Source: DAOUJI01 sp965219565
GTDB lineage: Bacteria; Chloroflexota; Dehalococcoidia; Lucifugimonadales; JAGWBF01
NCBI GenBank assembly: GCA_965219565.1
Contig: OZ244780.1
Span: forward strand, 1,426,001 to 1,490,000
DNA length: 64,000 nt
Reading direction: 5' to 3'
Shown here: positions 1-8,210 of the stretch, piece by piece
Position numbering within the stretch: the stretch's first letter is position 1
Layout: each line of letters starts with the position of its first letter
Made by a program: the position numbers and the translations under genes
The notes under the pieces: generated by a model
The model's input: the letters and a program-made list of their open reading frames with translations, nothing else
The model's database searches: none
Told to the model about the DNA's origin: nothing

Positions 1-1518
1 GTTGCCCAACTCCGGCGGTATCTCGCCGCTCAACTGGTTCTCGTATAGGATCAGCGATCCCAGGTTGGCGAGGCTGCCCAGCTCCGGCGGTATCTCGCCG
101 CTCAACTGGTTATCGCTGAGCCCAAGCCATTCCAGGTTCGACAGGCTGCCCAACTTCGCCGGTATCTCGCCGCTCAACTGGTTATCGCTGAGCCCAAGCC
201 ATTCCAAGTTGGTGAGGCTGCCCAGCTCACCCGGTATCTCACCGCTCAACTGGTTTCCCCAGAGGTGCAACTTTCTCAGGCTGGAGAGGTTGCCCAGCTC
301 CCCCGGTATCCCTCCGCTCAACTGGTTATACAGTGGATCCCCTCCCCCGATGCGCAGCTCTACTAGTTTGGAGAGGTTACCCAGCTCCGCCGGTATCTCC
401 CCGCTTAATCGGTTCCAACTAAGCCACAGCAATTGCAGTTTGGAGAGGTTGCCCAACTCCCCCGGTATCTCACCACTCAACTGGTTCCGCGAAAGGGACA
501 GCTCGGTGACGCGGCCGCTGCGGTCAGTGGTCACGCCGTGCCATTCTCCGATTGGCCTGTCGCTCAGCCAGTTTGCGTTGTCATTCCAGTTGGCTCCGTC
601 CGTCGCTTCGTAGAGCGCCACCAGCGCGGCCCTATCCGTCTCGACGACTGCGGGCTCGGCTGCGGCGCCGCAGAACAGCAACCCTCCCAAGTCGGAGTAG
701 TCCATATCCAACTGGTCTCGCAAACGGCCTGGTACGCACCCGCTCAACTGGTTATCTGCAAGGTCCAGATTAGTTAGGCTGGCGAGGCTGCCCAGCGCCG
801 CCGGTATCTCGCCGCTCAGTCGGTTATCCTCAAGGAACAGCGCTTCCAGGTTGGTGAGGTTGCCCAGTTCCGCCGGTATCTCGCCGCTCAACTGGTTCCT
901 GCCAAGGAGCAGCCCTCGCAGGTTGCCGAGGTTGCCCAGATCTGCCGGTATCTCACCGCTCAATTGGTTCTGCCAGAGGTCCAGATATTGCAGGTTAGCG
1001 AGGTTGCCCAACTTCGCTGGTATCTCCCCGGTCAGGCGGTTACCCTCGAGTTCCAGCAATTCCAAGTTGGCGAGGTTGCCCAGCTCTGCCGGTATTTCAC
1101 CGCTCAACTGGTTAAAGTTGAGGGACAGTTCGGTGACGCGCCCGCTGAGGTCAGCGATTACGCCATACCATTCTCCGATTGGCCTGTCGCTCAGCCAGTT
1201 TGCGTTGCTATCCCAGTTGGCTCCGTCCGTCGCTTCGTAGAGAGCCACCAGCCCGGCCCTATCATCTGCGGTGGGCGCGGGGGTGTCCGTTGGCGCGGCG
1301 GTCGGAGCAGCCGTTGACTCCGGCGCGGGGGTGTCCGTTGCGTCGGCGGTCGGAGCAGCCGTTGGTGTCGGCGCAGGGGTATCCGTTGGAGTGACGGTCG
1401 GAGCAGCCGTTGGCTCCGGCGTGGGGGCCGGATCGTCGCTACAGGCGCTTAGAACGACGGCGATGGCCAGAACTGTCACAACTGCGAGCCAGCGGATGCC
1501 AAGAGGGGATACGGTCAT
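1..1518 (-). CDS. Leucine-rich-repeat lipoprotein (3' end outside window)
   Basis: Reading leftward from the ATG at 1518, the frame stays open to base 1, so the C-terminus lies outside the window. The N-terminus (MTVSPLGIRWLAVV...) is a lipoprotein signal with lipobox LSAC, followed by a Thr/Pro/Ala-rich linker of about 60 residues. Two blocks follow. Each opens with a cap containing DRAxLVALYEATDGANW and WLSDRPIGEW, then carries plant-type LRRs of the form LxxNxLSGEIPxELGNL: about five in the first block and at least seven in the second. Such proteins usually sit on the outer surface and bind proteins or glycans; the ligand is unknown. It starts 16 nt after the propeller gene stops, so it is probably the last gene of that operon. 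Signal peptide and ribosome-binding region nearly duplicate those of the protease gene at 5071, so the leader was probably copied. Confidence 0.88.
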   Translation of the reverse strand, partial: MTVSPLGIRWLAVVTVLAIAVVLSACSDDPAPTPEPTAAPTVTPTDTPAPTPTAAPTADATDTPAPESTAAPTAAPTDTPAPTADDRAGLVALYEATDGANWDSNANWLSDRPIGEWYGVIADLSGRVTELSLNFNQLSGEIPAELGNLANLELLELEGNRLTGEIPAKLGNLANLQYLDLWQNQLSGEIPADLGNLGNLRGLLLGRNQLSGEIPAELGNLTNLEALFLEDNRLSGEIPAALGSLASLTNLDLADNQLSGCVPGRLRDQLDMDYSDLGGLLFCGAAAEPAVVETDRAALVALYEATDGANWNDNANWLSDRPIGEWHGVTTDRSGRVTELSLSRNQLSGEIPGELGNLSKLQLLWLSWNRLSGEIPAELGNLSKLVELRIGGGDPLYNQLSGGIPGELGNLSSLRKLHLWGNQLSGEIPGELGSLTNLEWLGLSDNQLSGEIPAKLGSLSNLEWLGLSDNQLSGEIPPELGSLANLGSLILYENQLSGEIPPELGN

Positions 1519-1534
1519 ATTCTGTGGTCTCCTT

Positions 1535-3058
1535 TCATCTTGCGCTGGAATTGCCGGGAGCGAGGATGGCATATATGCCGCTATCGGCGTTCTGATAGCC
1601 CACGTACACCACGCCTGCCGACACGGCGTAGGCATAACGCCACCAGTGATAGCCAATTGCGATGCTCCAGATAGGCTCTCCGGTCCGGGCGTCCAGCGTG
1701 TGGAGGTAGCCATCCAGAGAATGGGCGTAGAGTACTTCGTCAACCACCATGATTGAGGTCAGGCCAGAGTCGTCATCAATGCTCCATACCTCGTCCCCAG
1801 TGGCGGCATTCAGTGCATGGAAAGCATCCGTCTTTTCGTACAAGTACTCAGTTCGCACGAACACCATGCCCCCTGCGACTGCGGGTTGTCCGGTCGCTGC
1901 TTGCCTGAGATCTGCTTTCTCTTTGTCCGCCTCAAACGACCAGAGCAGTTGCCCGGTGGCGGCGTCAAGGGCGCGCAGGGACGAGCCGTTCAGATACCAC
2001 ATGTCATCCACGACGACAGGAGGGAAACTCGACTCGGCGGAATCCACCTCGTGGCTCCAAAGCTCCTCCCCCGTTGACTCGTCCAATGCGTAGGCGGTTG
2101 TATAGGATCGTAGGAACACCGCCCCGTTCGATGCCGTGGGAGGGGCCGTGACCGGATCACCGGCGTCCAAGGTCCAGACCAACTTCCCGATCGTCGAATC
2201 AAGGGCATGCACCCGGTGGTCGTCTGATACGTAGACGTTGCTGCCCGCAGCCGTAAGAGGGAACAGTAGAGGCAATCCCGAACGGGGCATTTTGGTGGCC
2301 CACAACTGCTCCCCGGATACCGCATCAACCGCGCTGACGCTGAAATCGTCGTCGCGTGGCGAAGTGGGAATGTAGACGATCCCGTCACTCACCAGAGCGG
2401 CATGCGCCGACTTCATCCATAGCAGATCCCCGGTGGACGCATCCAACGCATAAAGGTTGGCGAGATCTTCCACGAACACCACGCCCCCGGCCACCAGGGG
2501 TGGGATGTCCAGGTCGCTCTTGGCCTCGAAGCTCCACAGGAGTTCTCCGGTCTCCGCGTCCAGGGCGTACACACGGTTCTCGTAGGAGCCGGCGTATACC
2601 GCACCGTCGGCCACAGTGGGAGACACGATCACCAACTCGCCCGGGTTGCTGGTGCTGTATTGCCAGATCAGTGAATCATCCGGCGGCGGGGGACCGGCGG
2701 CAGGCCCTCCATCGTCCGGCAGAAGCAGTCCCGCCAAGCAGGTCAGGAGTTTGCCCTGGAAATCTTCAACCATCGCAGCGCCTTCAGGACTGGCATCCGG
2801 CAGGGTAGCGGCAGCGATTCCGGCCACGTCGGTATCGGTCAGCAACTCGCGCAAGCAGGCTTCGTTCTCCTCATCCAGATCCAACCCTTGTCCCTCGATA
2901 CTTGAGATCACGATGGAGAGGTACAAGGTAGCGGCGGTTTCCGGGTCAAGACACTCGTATATCGATACCTGCCATTGCTCCGTATCGCCCTCGCCCAAAA
3001 TGGGCAGTCCCAACACGGACGCCAGCAACTCCTCACCCAGTTCATTGCGAATGCACAT
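1535..3058 (-). CDS. PQQ-like beta-propeller repeat protein, in frame with the upstream protease gene
   Basis: From the first in-frame ATG this is 507 residues. Residues 1-120 form a helical, Cys-containing domain (MCIRNELGEELLASVLGLP...). After a Gly/Pro linker, about residue 135 to the end is a beta-propeller built from repeats such as VYALDAETGELLWSFEA and LHTLDARTGEPIWS, the PQQ-binding/BamB-like WD-type repeat. No signal peptide precedes this start. The reading frame continues upstream for 20 sense codons (reading DLDLDSLWQGVFDAFTPSEQ) to the TGA that ends the protease gene, and the sequence around Met1 looks like the middle of a helical domain. Either it is made as a separate cytoplasmic protein by re-initiation (GGAG lies 3 nt before the ATG), or the protease and propeller were one exported protein split by a nonsense codon. 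The family is usually extracytoplasmic, which favours the split-gene reading. Confidence 0.8.
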   Translation of the reverse strand: MCIRNELGEELLASVLGLPILGEGDTEQWQVSIYECLDPETAATLYLSIVISSIEGQGLDLDEENEACLRELLTDTDVAGIAAATLPDASPEGAAMVEDFQGKLLTCLAGLLLPDDGGPAAGPPPPDDSLIWQYSTSNPGELVIVSPTVADGAVYAGSYENRVYALDAETGELLWSFEAKSDLDIPPLVAGGVVFVEDLANLYALDASTGDLLWMKSAHAALVSDGIVYIPTSPRDDDFSVSAVDAVSGEQLWATKMPRSGLPLLFPLTAAGSNVYVSDDHRVHALDSTIGKLVWTLDAGDPVTAPPTASNGAVFLRSYTTAYALDESTGEELWSHEVDSAESSFPPVVVDDMWYLNGSSLRALDAATGQLLWSFEADKEKADLRQAATGQPAVAGGMVFVRTEYLYEKTDAFHALNAATGDEVWSIDDDSGLTSIMVVDEVLYAHSLDGYLHTLDARTGEPIWSIAIGYHWWRYAYAVSAGVVYVGYQNADSGIYAILAPGNSSAR

Positions 3059-3118
3059 CTGCTCCGAAGGGGTGAACGCGTCGAAAACTCCCTGCCACAG
3101 GGAGTCGAGGTCTAGGTC

Positions 3119-5071
3119 TCAATCGACTCTGACCCGGAAGGTGCCGAAGGAGTAGTGGGCCAACTCCGTTCCCGCGTCGAATTGAGCAGCGGGGAAAACG
3201 TATGTGATGAAGATGGCTTTCCCGCCGTCGGATAGGTAGATGAGCGCAGTTCCAGCCAGTTCGGAGCCGTCAAACTCCAAAAGGACTGCCGGATGACCCT
3301 GGGTTGTCTCAGTCTCCCAGAATTCATAAGATTCTGCGCCACCTTCAAGAAGCCCAGAACCAAATTCATCGGCGGCCTCTGTCAAGGAGACGAGAACGCC
3401 CTCCTTGACATTTATTATGATTCCGCCGTTCCCCTCGGGCTTGGAAGCCCAAAAAACCTCGTACTCTGTCGGGTCCGGCTCTTCTTCTATCCAAATCTGC
3501 GGCGTTTGCACCTCGAAGTAACCAGCCGGGTCGTCGAAGACCAGCATCTCCCCAAAGGGGCTGTCCACTACCTGCCCCTCGACTAACTGTGGGCCGGTTG
3601 GCACGTGTACCGTTTCCGTGCCTTCCCTCGCCTGTTCCACCGACAGGTAGTAGCCACCAAAGCTATCGCCCACTGCGTCGGTGACGACAATGAAATACTC
3701 TCCGGTATCCGGGGCGCGATAGACCAGTTCGGAGTTGATCCCGAACAACCCTCCTCCACTGTCGTCGTCAGAGACCACCTGATCGTCGCGGGAGTTGGGA
3801 AAGTCGACGTAGAGGAGGGTATCCACATTGATGGAGTCAGTGGCGATTGTTACCGTCTCTCCCTCCTCCAGGCGAATGGAATACCAGTCCCAATCGGCGT
3901 GGAAGTCGATGCTTCCAGCAACTGTTTCTCCTACCGCGATGGTCCGGCCGTCATCCGGGTCATGGAAGGGCTTCAGCCTGATGGTGCTGGTCAGATCAAA
4001 GGTGGATGATTCACCCGCCGCCATCTCGACTTGCACGAAGTGAATCCCGTCCACCGGCAGCTCCACTGCGCCGGACTCGATACCGGTTTCGCCGTCATCC
4101 ACTTCCATGAGCAACCCGAATGGGGCGGACACCCGGAGCAACCCATCTCCCGGGCCGTCGATCTCGGCTTGGAGTATCGTTCCCGCCGCTGCGTCCAAGA
4201 CGAAGGTGCGGGAGTCCCAAAAGTTAGCCAACTCCACGTAGAACTCGAAGGCGACGCCCCCGGCTGGCAACCGGCGATCACCCAGCCCGGACGTGAGATC
4301 GCCCCGAATCAGCTGCTCCACGATGGGCGCGTTGTCAGCCGCCGATGTCGCCAGCCCGAACCCGGCTTCGCTGAAAGAAAACGTGGAGATGCCGATTACC
4401 TCGCCCAGGGAGTTGACCAGCGCCCCGCCGCTCTGACCGCCTGCAATGGCCGCGTCGGTCTGAAGATAGGTCATCCCAAGCTGCTCCCACTCGCGGAAGC
4501 GCGAGAGGATGCCGCGGGTGATGGTAGGCTCCGGGAACTCGTCCACTTCGGCGGGGTATCCCACCAGAAACAACTCGCTGCCGGGGGCCAAGTCCTCTCC
4601 ATCCCCCAGTTTCGACGGACGAGCCGGTACATCTACCGGGCCGAGCACCGCCAGGTCTGCCATGGAGTCCCACCCAACGACCGGCACGTTCTGCAACACC
4701 TTGCCGTCGGGAAAGACAACCCGAACTGCTTCATAGGGCCATACCACGTGGTAGTTGGTTATCACGTAACCGCCTTCGATCAGGACACCGCTGCCCGTAC
4801 CCGTTGGCGTTTCAATGAACGGTATCGAAGGGGAGACAAGCGAATACACTTCGGCAGCCGTCAATTGTGCAGTGGGAGTTGGCGCTGGCGTCGGCGTGGC
4901 CGTAGGTGTCGGCGTGGGTGTGTTCGTTGGGGTAGCCGGGGGAGCCGTGGTCGGAGTAACCGTTGGCTCCGGCGTGGGAACCGGATCGTCGCTGCAGGCG
5001 CTTAGAACGACGGCGATGGCCAGAACTGCCACGACTGCGAGCCAGCGGATGCCAAGAGGGGATACGGTCAT
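3119..5071 (-). CDS. Trypsin-like (DegP/HtrA-type) serine protease lipoprotein with PPC domain
   Basis: A 650-residue exported protein. Residues 1-26 are a lipoprotein signal with lipobox VLSAC (Cys26), followed by a Thr/Pro-rich linker to about residue 70. A chymotrypsin-fold protease domain follows with a visible triad: His108 in TNYHVV, Asp139 in DSMADLAVLG and Ser214 in GGQSGGALVN. About residues 390-490 form a PPC-type beta-sandwich (DWDWYSIRLEEGETV, GEYFIVVTDA). The C-terminal 150 residues resemble PsbP/DUF1795-like modules but were not identified firmly. The predicted role is cell-surface proteolysis in quality control or nutrient processing. It heads a minus-strand run with the propeller and LRR genes. 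Its TGA stop is followed in the same frame by the propeller gene. Leader and start region match those of the LRR gene almost base for base. Confidence 0.88.
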   Translation of the reverse strand: MTVSPLGIRWLAVVAVLAIAVVLSACSDDPVPTPEPTVTPTTAPPATPTNTPTPTPTATPTPAPTPTAQLTAAEVYSLVSPSIPFIETPTGTGSGVLIEGGYVITNYHVVWPYEAVRVVFPDGKVLQNVPVVGWDSMADLAVLGPVDVPARPSKLGDGEDLAPGSELFLVGYPAEVDEFPEPTITRGILSRFREWEQLGMTYLQTDAAIAGGQSGGALVNSLGEVIGISTFSFSEAGFGLATSAADNAPIVEQLIRGDLTSGLGDRRLPAGGVAFEFYVELANFWDSRTFVLDAAAGTILQAEIDGPGDGLLRVSAPFGLLMEVDDGETGIESGAVELPVDGIHFVQVEMAAGESSTFDLTSTIRLKPFHDPDDGRTIAVGETVAGSIDFHADWDWYSIRLEEGETVTIATDSINVDTLLYVDFPNSRDDQVVSDDDSGGGLFGINSELVYRAPDTGEYFIVVTDAVGDSFGGYYLSVEQAREGTETVHVPTGPQLVEGQVVDSPFGEMLVFDDPAGYFEVQTPQIWIEEEPDPTEYEVFWASKPEGNGGIIINVKEGVLVSLTEAADEFGSGLLEGGAESYEFWETETTQGHPAVLLEFDGSELAGTALIYLSDGGKAIFITYVFPAAQFDAGTELAHYSFGTFRVRVD

Positions 5072-5255
5072 TTCCGTGGTCTCCTTTCACTTGAACGCGT
5101 AGGCGGGGGTGTGGGGTTATCTGGTGACGATATTCGTCCGGGGGGGATAGAGAGATTGCGTCCGCAGAGGCGCGTCCTCACGGCGGCGGATACCGCCGGT
5201 GCGCTCTCAGACGCTACTGCATTTTGTATCCTATGCGGAAGGCATACCAATACAA

Positions 5256-5442
5256 CCCCTCTAACGGGCAGGCATAGATCATGCGGACTGCGCAATAGCC
5301 CAGCATGTATTGTAAACTACCTGTGTGAGTCTAGTGTGATTATCAACCTCTATAATCGTGACGTTATTGTGAGTATTTGGACGATCCGGTACAATACGCA
5401 CCGGCTGGCCCAGGGCGTCCGCAGTACGGTCAGGGAGGGAAG
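5256..5442 (+). promoter_or_regulatory. Leader cassette, copy A, upstream of the chimeric regulator gene
   Basis: This stretch shares long blocks with 20266-20515: CCCCTCTAACGGGCAG, AGCCCAGCATG followed by TATTGTAAAC, then TTATTGTGAGTATTT, GGTACAAT and GGCGTCCGCAGTACGG, ending in a GGGAGGGA ribosome-binding site. A third partial copy lies at 16850-16915. It contains several TGTGAG/TGTGAT words that could be protein-binding sites. It lies between the divergent protease lipoprotein gene (start 5071) and the small gene at 5443. The remainder of the gap (5072-5255) shows no gene. Confidence 0.6.
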
Positions 5443-5715
5443 ATGAAGGAAGCCGACGAGCACGAGCGAGAGATGGAGGCGCTGCGGGAGCGCCTGACCC
5501 GGTTGAGCGAGGCCAGCCTCCGCGTGAACGAGAGCCTGGACCCGGACACGGTGCTGTTCGCGCAGGGGCTGTCGTACCCTGAGATCGCTGAGGCTAGGGG
5601 GAATCAGCCGGTGACGATCCGAAACGCCATCTACGGCATCCAGGACAAGCTCAAGATCGAGACAAAGCAGGAGCTGATGGTCTGGGCTGTGCGAAACGGA
5701 CTGCTGGATGAGTAG
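5443..5715 (+). CDS. Chimeric 90-residue protein: sensor-kinase N-terminus joined to LuxR-type HTH
   Basis: The start is the ATG preceded by GGGAGGGAAG, matching the start of the regulator at 20516. Residues 1-38 (MKEADEHEREMEALRERL... to DPDTVL) are nearly identical, in DNA and protein, to the coiled-coil N-terminus of that 795-residue kinase. From residue 39 the protein switches to a LuxR/GerE-type DNA-binding domain: FAQGLSYPEIAEARGNQPV, RNAIYGIQDKL, ELMVWAVRNGLLDE. The simplest explanation is a large internal deletion in a GAF-kinase or GAF-LuxR regulator gene that joined both ends in frame. The product could still bind DNA, and the coiled coil could let it dimerise, so it may be a constitutive or dominant-negative regulator. 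It may also be a remnant. Confidence 0.65.
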   Translation: MKEADEHEREMEALRERLTRLSEASLRVNESLDPDTVLFAQGLSYPEIAEARGNQPVTIRNAIYGIQDKLKIETKQELMVWAVRNGLLDE

Positions 5716-5762
5716 GCACGGGTCATAGAGGCGCATTCGCGAAGAGGGGCCGGAGCCGACCT

Positions 5763-7250
5763 CTACCGGCCGGTCGGCAAACGGAATGTGAACCTGCTGC
5801 CTTGTCCCACTGCGCTTTCGGCCTCGATGGAACCGCCGTGGGCCTCGACGAGCCTGCGGGCGATGGTCAGCCCCAGACCGGACCCTCCGGTGTTGCGGGA
5901 ACGAGAGGGGTCGACTCGGTAGAACCGGTCGAACAGCCGGGGCAGGTCTTCGGGAGCGATTCCTGGGCCGGTGTCGGCCACCGCCACCTCGAGAATGTTG
6001 GCGACAGCACGAGCGGATACGGCAACCCTGCCGCCTGCCGGCGTATGGGTGATGGCGTTCTCCAGCAGGTTGCCGACCACCTGGGCGATGCGGGTTGGGT
6101 CCAGGTCCACCTCCGGCAGGGCCGGGTCGGTCCGTAGGCTCAGCGATACCTCCTTGGCCTCGGCGCGGGGCCGCACCGCTTCGATGCTGGATTGCAGCAG
6201 TTCCCCGATCTGCGCCTGGGACAGATGCAACTCCAGCCCGCCGGCCTCAACCTGGGCTAGCAGGCGCAGGTCCTCAACCAGCCGCGACAGGTGGAGGGCC
6301 TGACTATGAATGGTGTCTATGGTATCCGGCGCGGGCTGAATCAACCCGTCCTTGATGACCTCCAGGTAGCCCTGGATGTTGGACAGGGGCGTTCGCAGTT
6401 CGTGGGCGATGTCGGCGGTGAGGTTGCGGCGGTGGCGCTCCGCCTCTTCCAGCTCGGAGGCCATGGCGTTGAAGCTGTGGGCCATCTGGCGGATTTCGCT
6501 GGGGCCGAGCGTCTCCGCCCGTTGCGACAGGTCGCCCCGGCCCAGCCGCCGGGCCGTCGCCCCCAGCCTCTGCAGCGGGGCCAGGGTGCGCCGCGACAGC
6601 AGCCATACCAGCAACGTCCCCAGGACCGCGGCGCCGATGCCGACCCACAGCAGATAGCGGTTGACCAGGCTGGAAATGCGGGAAGCCTCAGGATCGACCA
6701 GGTCCGAAGGCAGAGGGTTCGAGTCAAGGTAGAGGTCGTCTGAGACGGCGAACGAACCTACGATCTCCCCGTCATGCAAGACCGGAAAGTATTCCTCCCT
6801 GTACCACGCCTCTCCATCCCATATCTCCCATGCCTGCTCCTCAAGTCCGTCCCACTCACCCTCATACCACTCTTCCCAGACCGGCCCGTCTTCAAGCCCC
6901 GGGTCGATCAACGAGTACGGGAGGTGAGAGTCGGCGACCACGTTGCCCTCGGAGTCGAATACGGTTATATGAAGCCCCGAAATGGCGGCGATGTCCTCCA
7001 CGCCCTCTTGCAGTTCCCTATCCGGCTGGCCCCATCCATACTCCTCGGTGTAGTGGCTGGAAACGAACTCACTCACCCGCGCAGACTGCGCCAGGATCCG
7101 ATCATCCTCGAACTGCTCGGTCTGCACGCCGGTGGCCAGACCGATGAAGAATCCCACCAGGGCCAGAGCCAGGGATAGGACCAGGGCGAACCCCAGCACC
7201 AGCCGGAATTGCAGGCTGGAGAAGAGGCCGGGAAACGGGCCGGAACCCAA
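5763..7250 (-). CDS. Membrane sensor histidine kinase (HAMP-HisKA-HATPase)
   Basis: A classical two-component sensor. It has an N-terminal membrane helix (LVLGFALVLSLALALVGFF), an extracytoplasmic acidic sensor loop with many Trp/Glu residues, and a second helix near YLLWVGIGAAVLGTLLVWLL. It continues with HAMP (LAPLQRLGATARRLGRGDLS), the HisKA phospho-acceptor box AHELRTPLSNIQGYLEV, the N box NLLENAITHTP and the G boxes DTGPGIAPEDLPRLF and GGSGLGLTIARRL. I prefer the TTG at 7250, just after the regulator's TGA (7252-7254) and 8 nt after GGGAG. An ATG at 7388 would add a 46-residue extension overlapping the regulator gene with no membrane or domain character. It is the third gene after the 340-residue exported protein and the regulator. 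Its presumed partner is the adjacent OmpR-type regulator. Confidence 0.9.
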   Translation of the reverse strand: MGSGPFPGLFSSLQFRLVLGFALVLSLALALVGFFIGLATGVQTEQFEDDRILAQSARVSEFVSSHYTEEYGWGQPDRELQEGVEDIAAISGLHITVFDSEGNVVADSHLPYSLIDPGLEDGPVWEEWYEGEWDGLEEQAWEIWDGEAWYREEYFPVLHDGEIVGSFAVSDDLYLDSNPLPSDLVDPEASRISSLVNRYLLWVGIGAAVLGTLLVWLLSRRTLAPLQRLGATARRLGRGDLSQRAETLGPSEIRQMAHSFNAMASELEEAERHRRNLTADIAHELRTPLSNIQGYLEVIKDGLIQPAPDTIDTIHSQALHLSRLVEDLRLLAQVEAGGLELHLSQAQIGELLQSSIEAVRPRAEAKEVSLSLRTDPALPEVDLDPTRIAQVVGNLLENAITHTPAGGRVAVSARAVANILEVAVADTGPGIAPEDLPRLFDRFYRVDPSRSRNTGGSGLGLTIARRLVEAHGGSIEAESAVGQGSRFTFRLPTGR

Positions 7251-7251
7251 G

Positions 7252-7989
7252 TCAGGCGCTCCCGGCGCTGCGCAGTCGATAGCCGCTGCCGTATATGGTC
7301 TCGATGTGCTTGGCGCTTCCTTTGCATCCGGCATCGAGCTTGCGCCGGAGTGCGGACACGTGAAAGTCCACCGCCCGGTCGAACCCATCGAAGTCGTAGC
7401 CGAAGACCCGGTCCATGATCTCGTCGCGGGAGAATATCCGGCCGGGTTCTTGCACCAGCAGTGTCAGCAGCCGGAACTCCGTCGGGGTCAGCTTGAGCTC
7501 CGCGCCGTCCATCGACGCCTGCCGGGTGCGCAGGTTGAGTGCAATCGTACCGAACGACAGCTCCGGGTGGGCGGAGAGGGCGCTCTCCCGGTCGGCGCGC
7601 CGCAGCACGGCCCGCACCCGTGCGGCCAGCTCGCGGGGACTGAACGGCTTGGTCATATAGTCGTCGGCGCCCAGGTCCAGTCCTTCCAGCCGGTCCGTCT
7701 CCTCCACTCGCGCCGTCAGCATGATGATGGGCACCATCGACTCCAGGTGCAGCTTCCGGCAGATTTCAAACCCGTCCAGGCCGGGCAGCATCAGGTCCAG
7801 CACCACCAGGCTGGGGTGTTCCCTTCTCGCCAGCTCCAGCCCCAGTGTCCCGTCGTTGGCCTCAGCCACACGAAAGCCGTCCCGCTCCAGATGAATCCGC
7901 GCCAGCGCAGCGACGTGCGGGTCGTCGTCAACGACCAGCACCAACAGCCTCTCTTCTCCTTCACCGTCCTTGACATTTCTCGAAGTCAT
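7252..7989 (-). CDS. OmpR/PhoB-family response regulator
   Basis: A 245-residue two-domain regulator. The receiver domain has the acidic pair in VVDDDPHVAALA, the phospho-acceptor Asp in LVVLDLMLPGLDGFEI, the conserved Thr in IIMLTAR and the Lys in DYMTKPFSPREL. The C-terminal winged-helix domain (about residues 145-240) includes LKLTPTEFRLLTLLVQEPGR, FSRDEIMDRVFGYDF, VDFHVSALRRKLD and HIETIYGSGYRL, the standard trans_reg_C fold. It lies directly before the kinase gene (stop and start adjacent) and after the secreted 340-residue protein, so the three probably form one transcription unit. A direct repeat of 11-bp period upstream of the first gene has the geometry expected for this regulator class. 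Confidence 0.94.
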   Translation of the reverse strand: MTSRNVKDGEGEERLLVLVVDDDPHVAALARIHLERDGFRVAEANDGTLGLELARREHPSLVVLDLMLPGLDGFEICRKLHLESMVPIIMLTARVEETDRLEGLDLGADDYMTKPFSPRELAARVRAVLRRADRESALSAHPELSFGTIALNLRTRQASMDGAELKLTPTEFRLLTLLVQEPGRIFSRDEIMDRVFGYDFDGFDRAVDFHVSALRRKLDAGCKGSAKHIETIYGSGYRLRSAGSA

Positions 7990-8146
7990 CGTTGGCCTCT
8001 GCTTTCCGGCCCTGTACTATCCTGCTGAGATGCCTGCGGCAATTATATTCTCTCTGATGAGTCCGATTCGATATCCGTCCGTATATGGACCTTGCCCTAT
8101 GTCGCTCCGGGATAGTCCCGGTCCTGCCGGGGACGGGCAGCGATGG

Positions 8147-8176
8147 GCCGGGACGGGCCTGAAAACCCGCCCCGGC
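8147..8176 (-). terminator. Stem-loop between the duplicated-domain gene and the response regulator
   Basis: An 11-bp stem with one mismatch (GCCGGGACGGG paired with CCCGCCCCGGC) encloses an 8-nt loop. It lies 35 nt past the stop of the 340-residue protein gene and about 160 nt before the regulator start. There is no T-run on either strand, so it may act as an attenuator or processing site rather than a full terminator. Confidence 0.4.
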
Positions 8177-8210
8177 CTCTAGCCCGGTCCGCTATGTGGC
8201 GGCGCCGGGG

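Noticed and set aside
2..1240. Plus-strand frames with repeated G-I-S-P-L-N-W
   Set aside because: They are the antisense of the leucine-rich repeats (LSGEIP) encoded on the minus strand.
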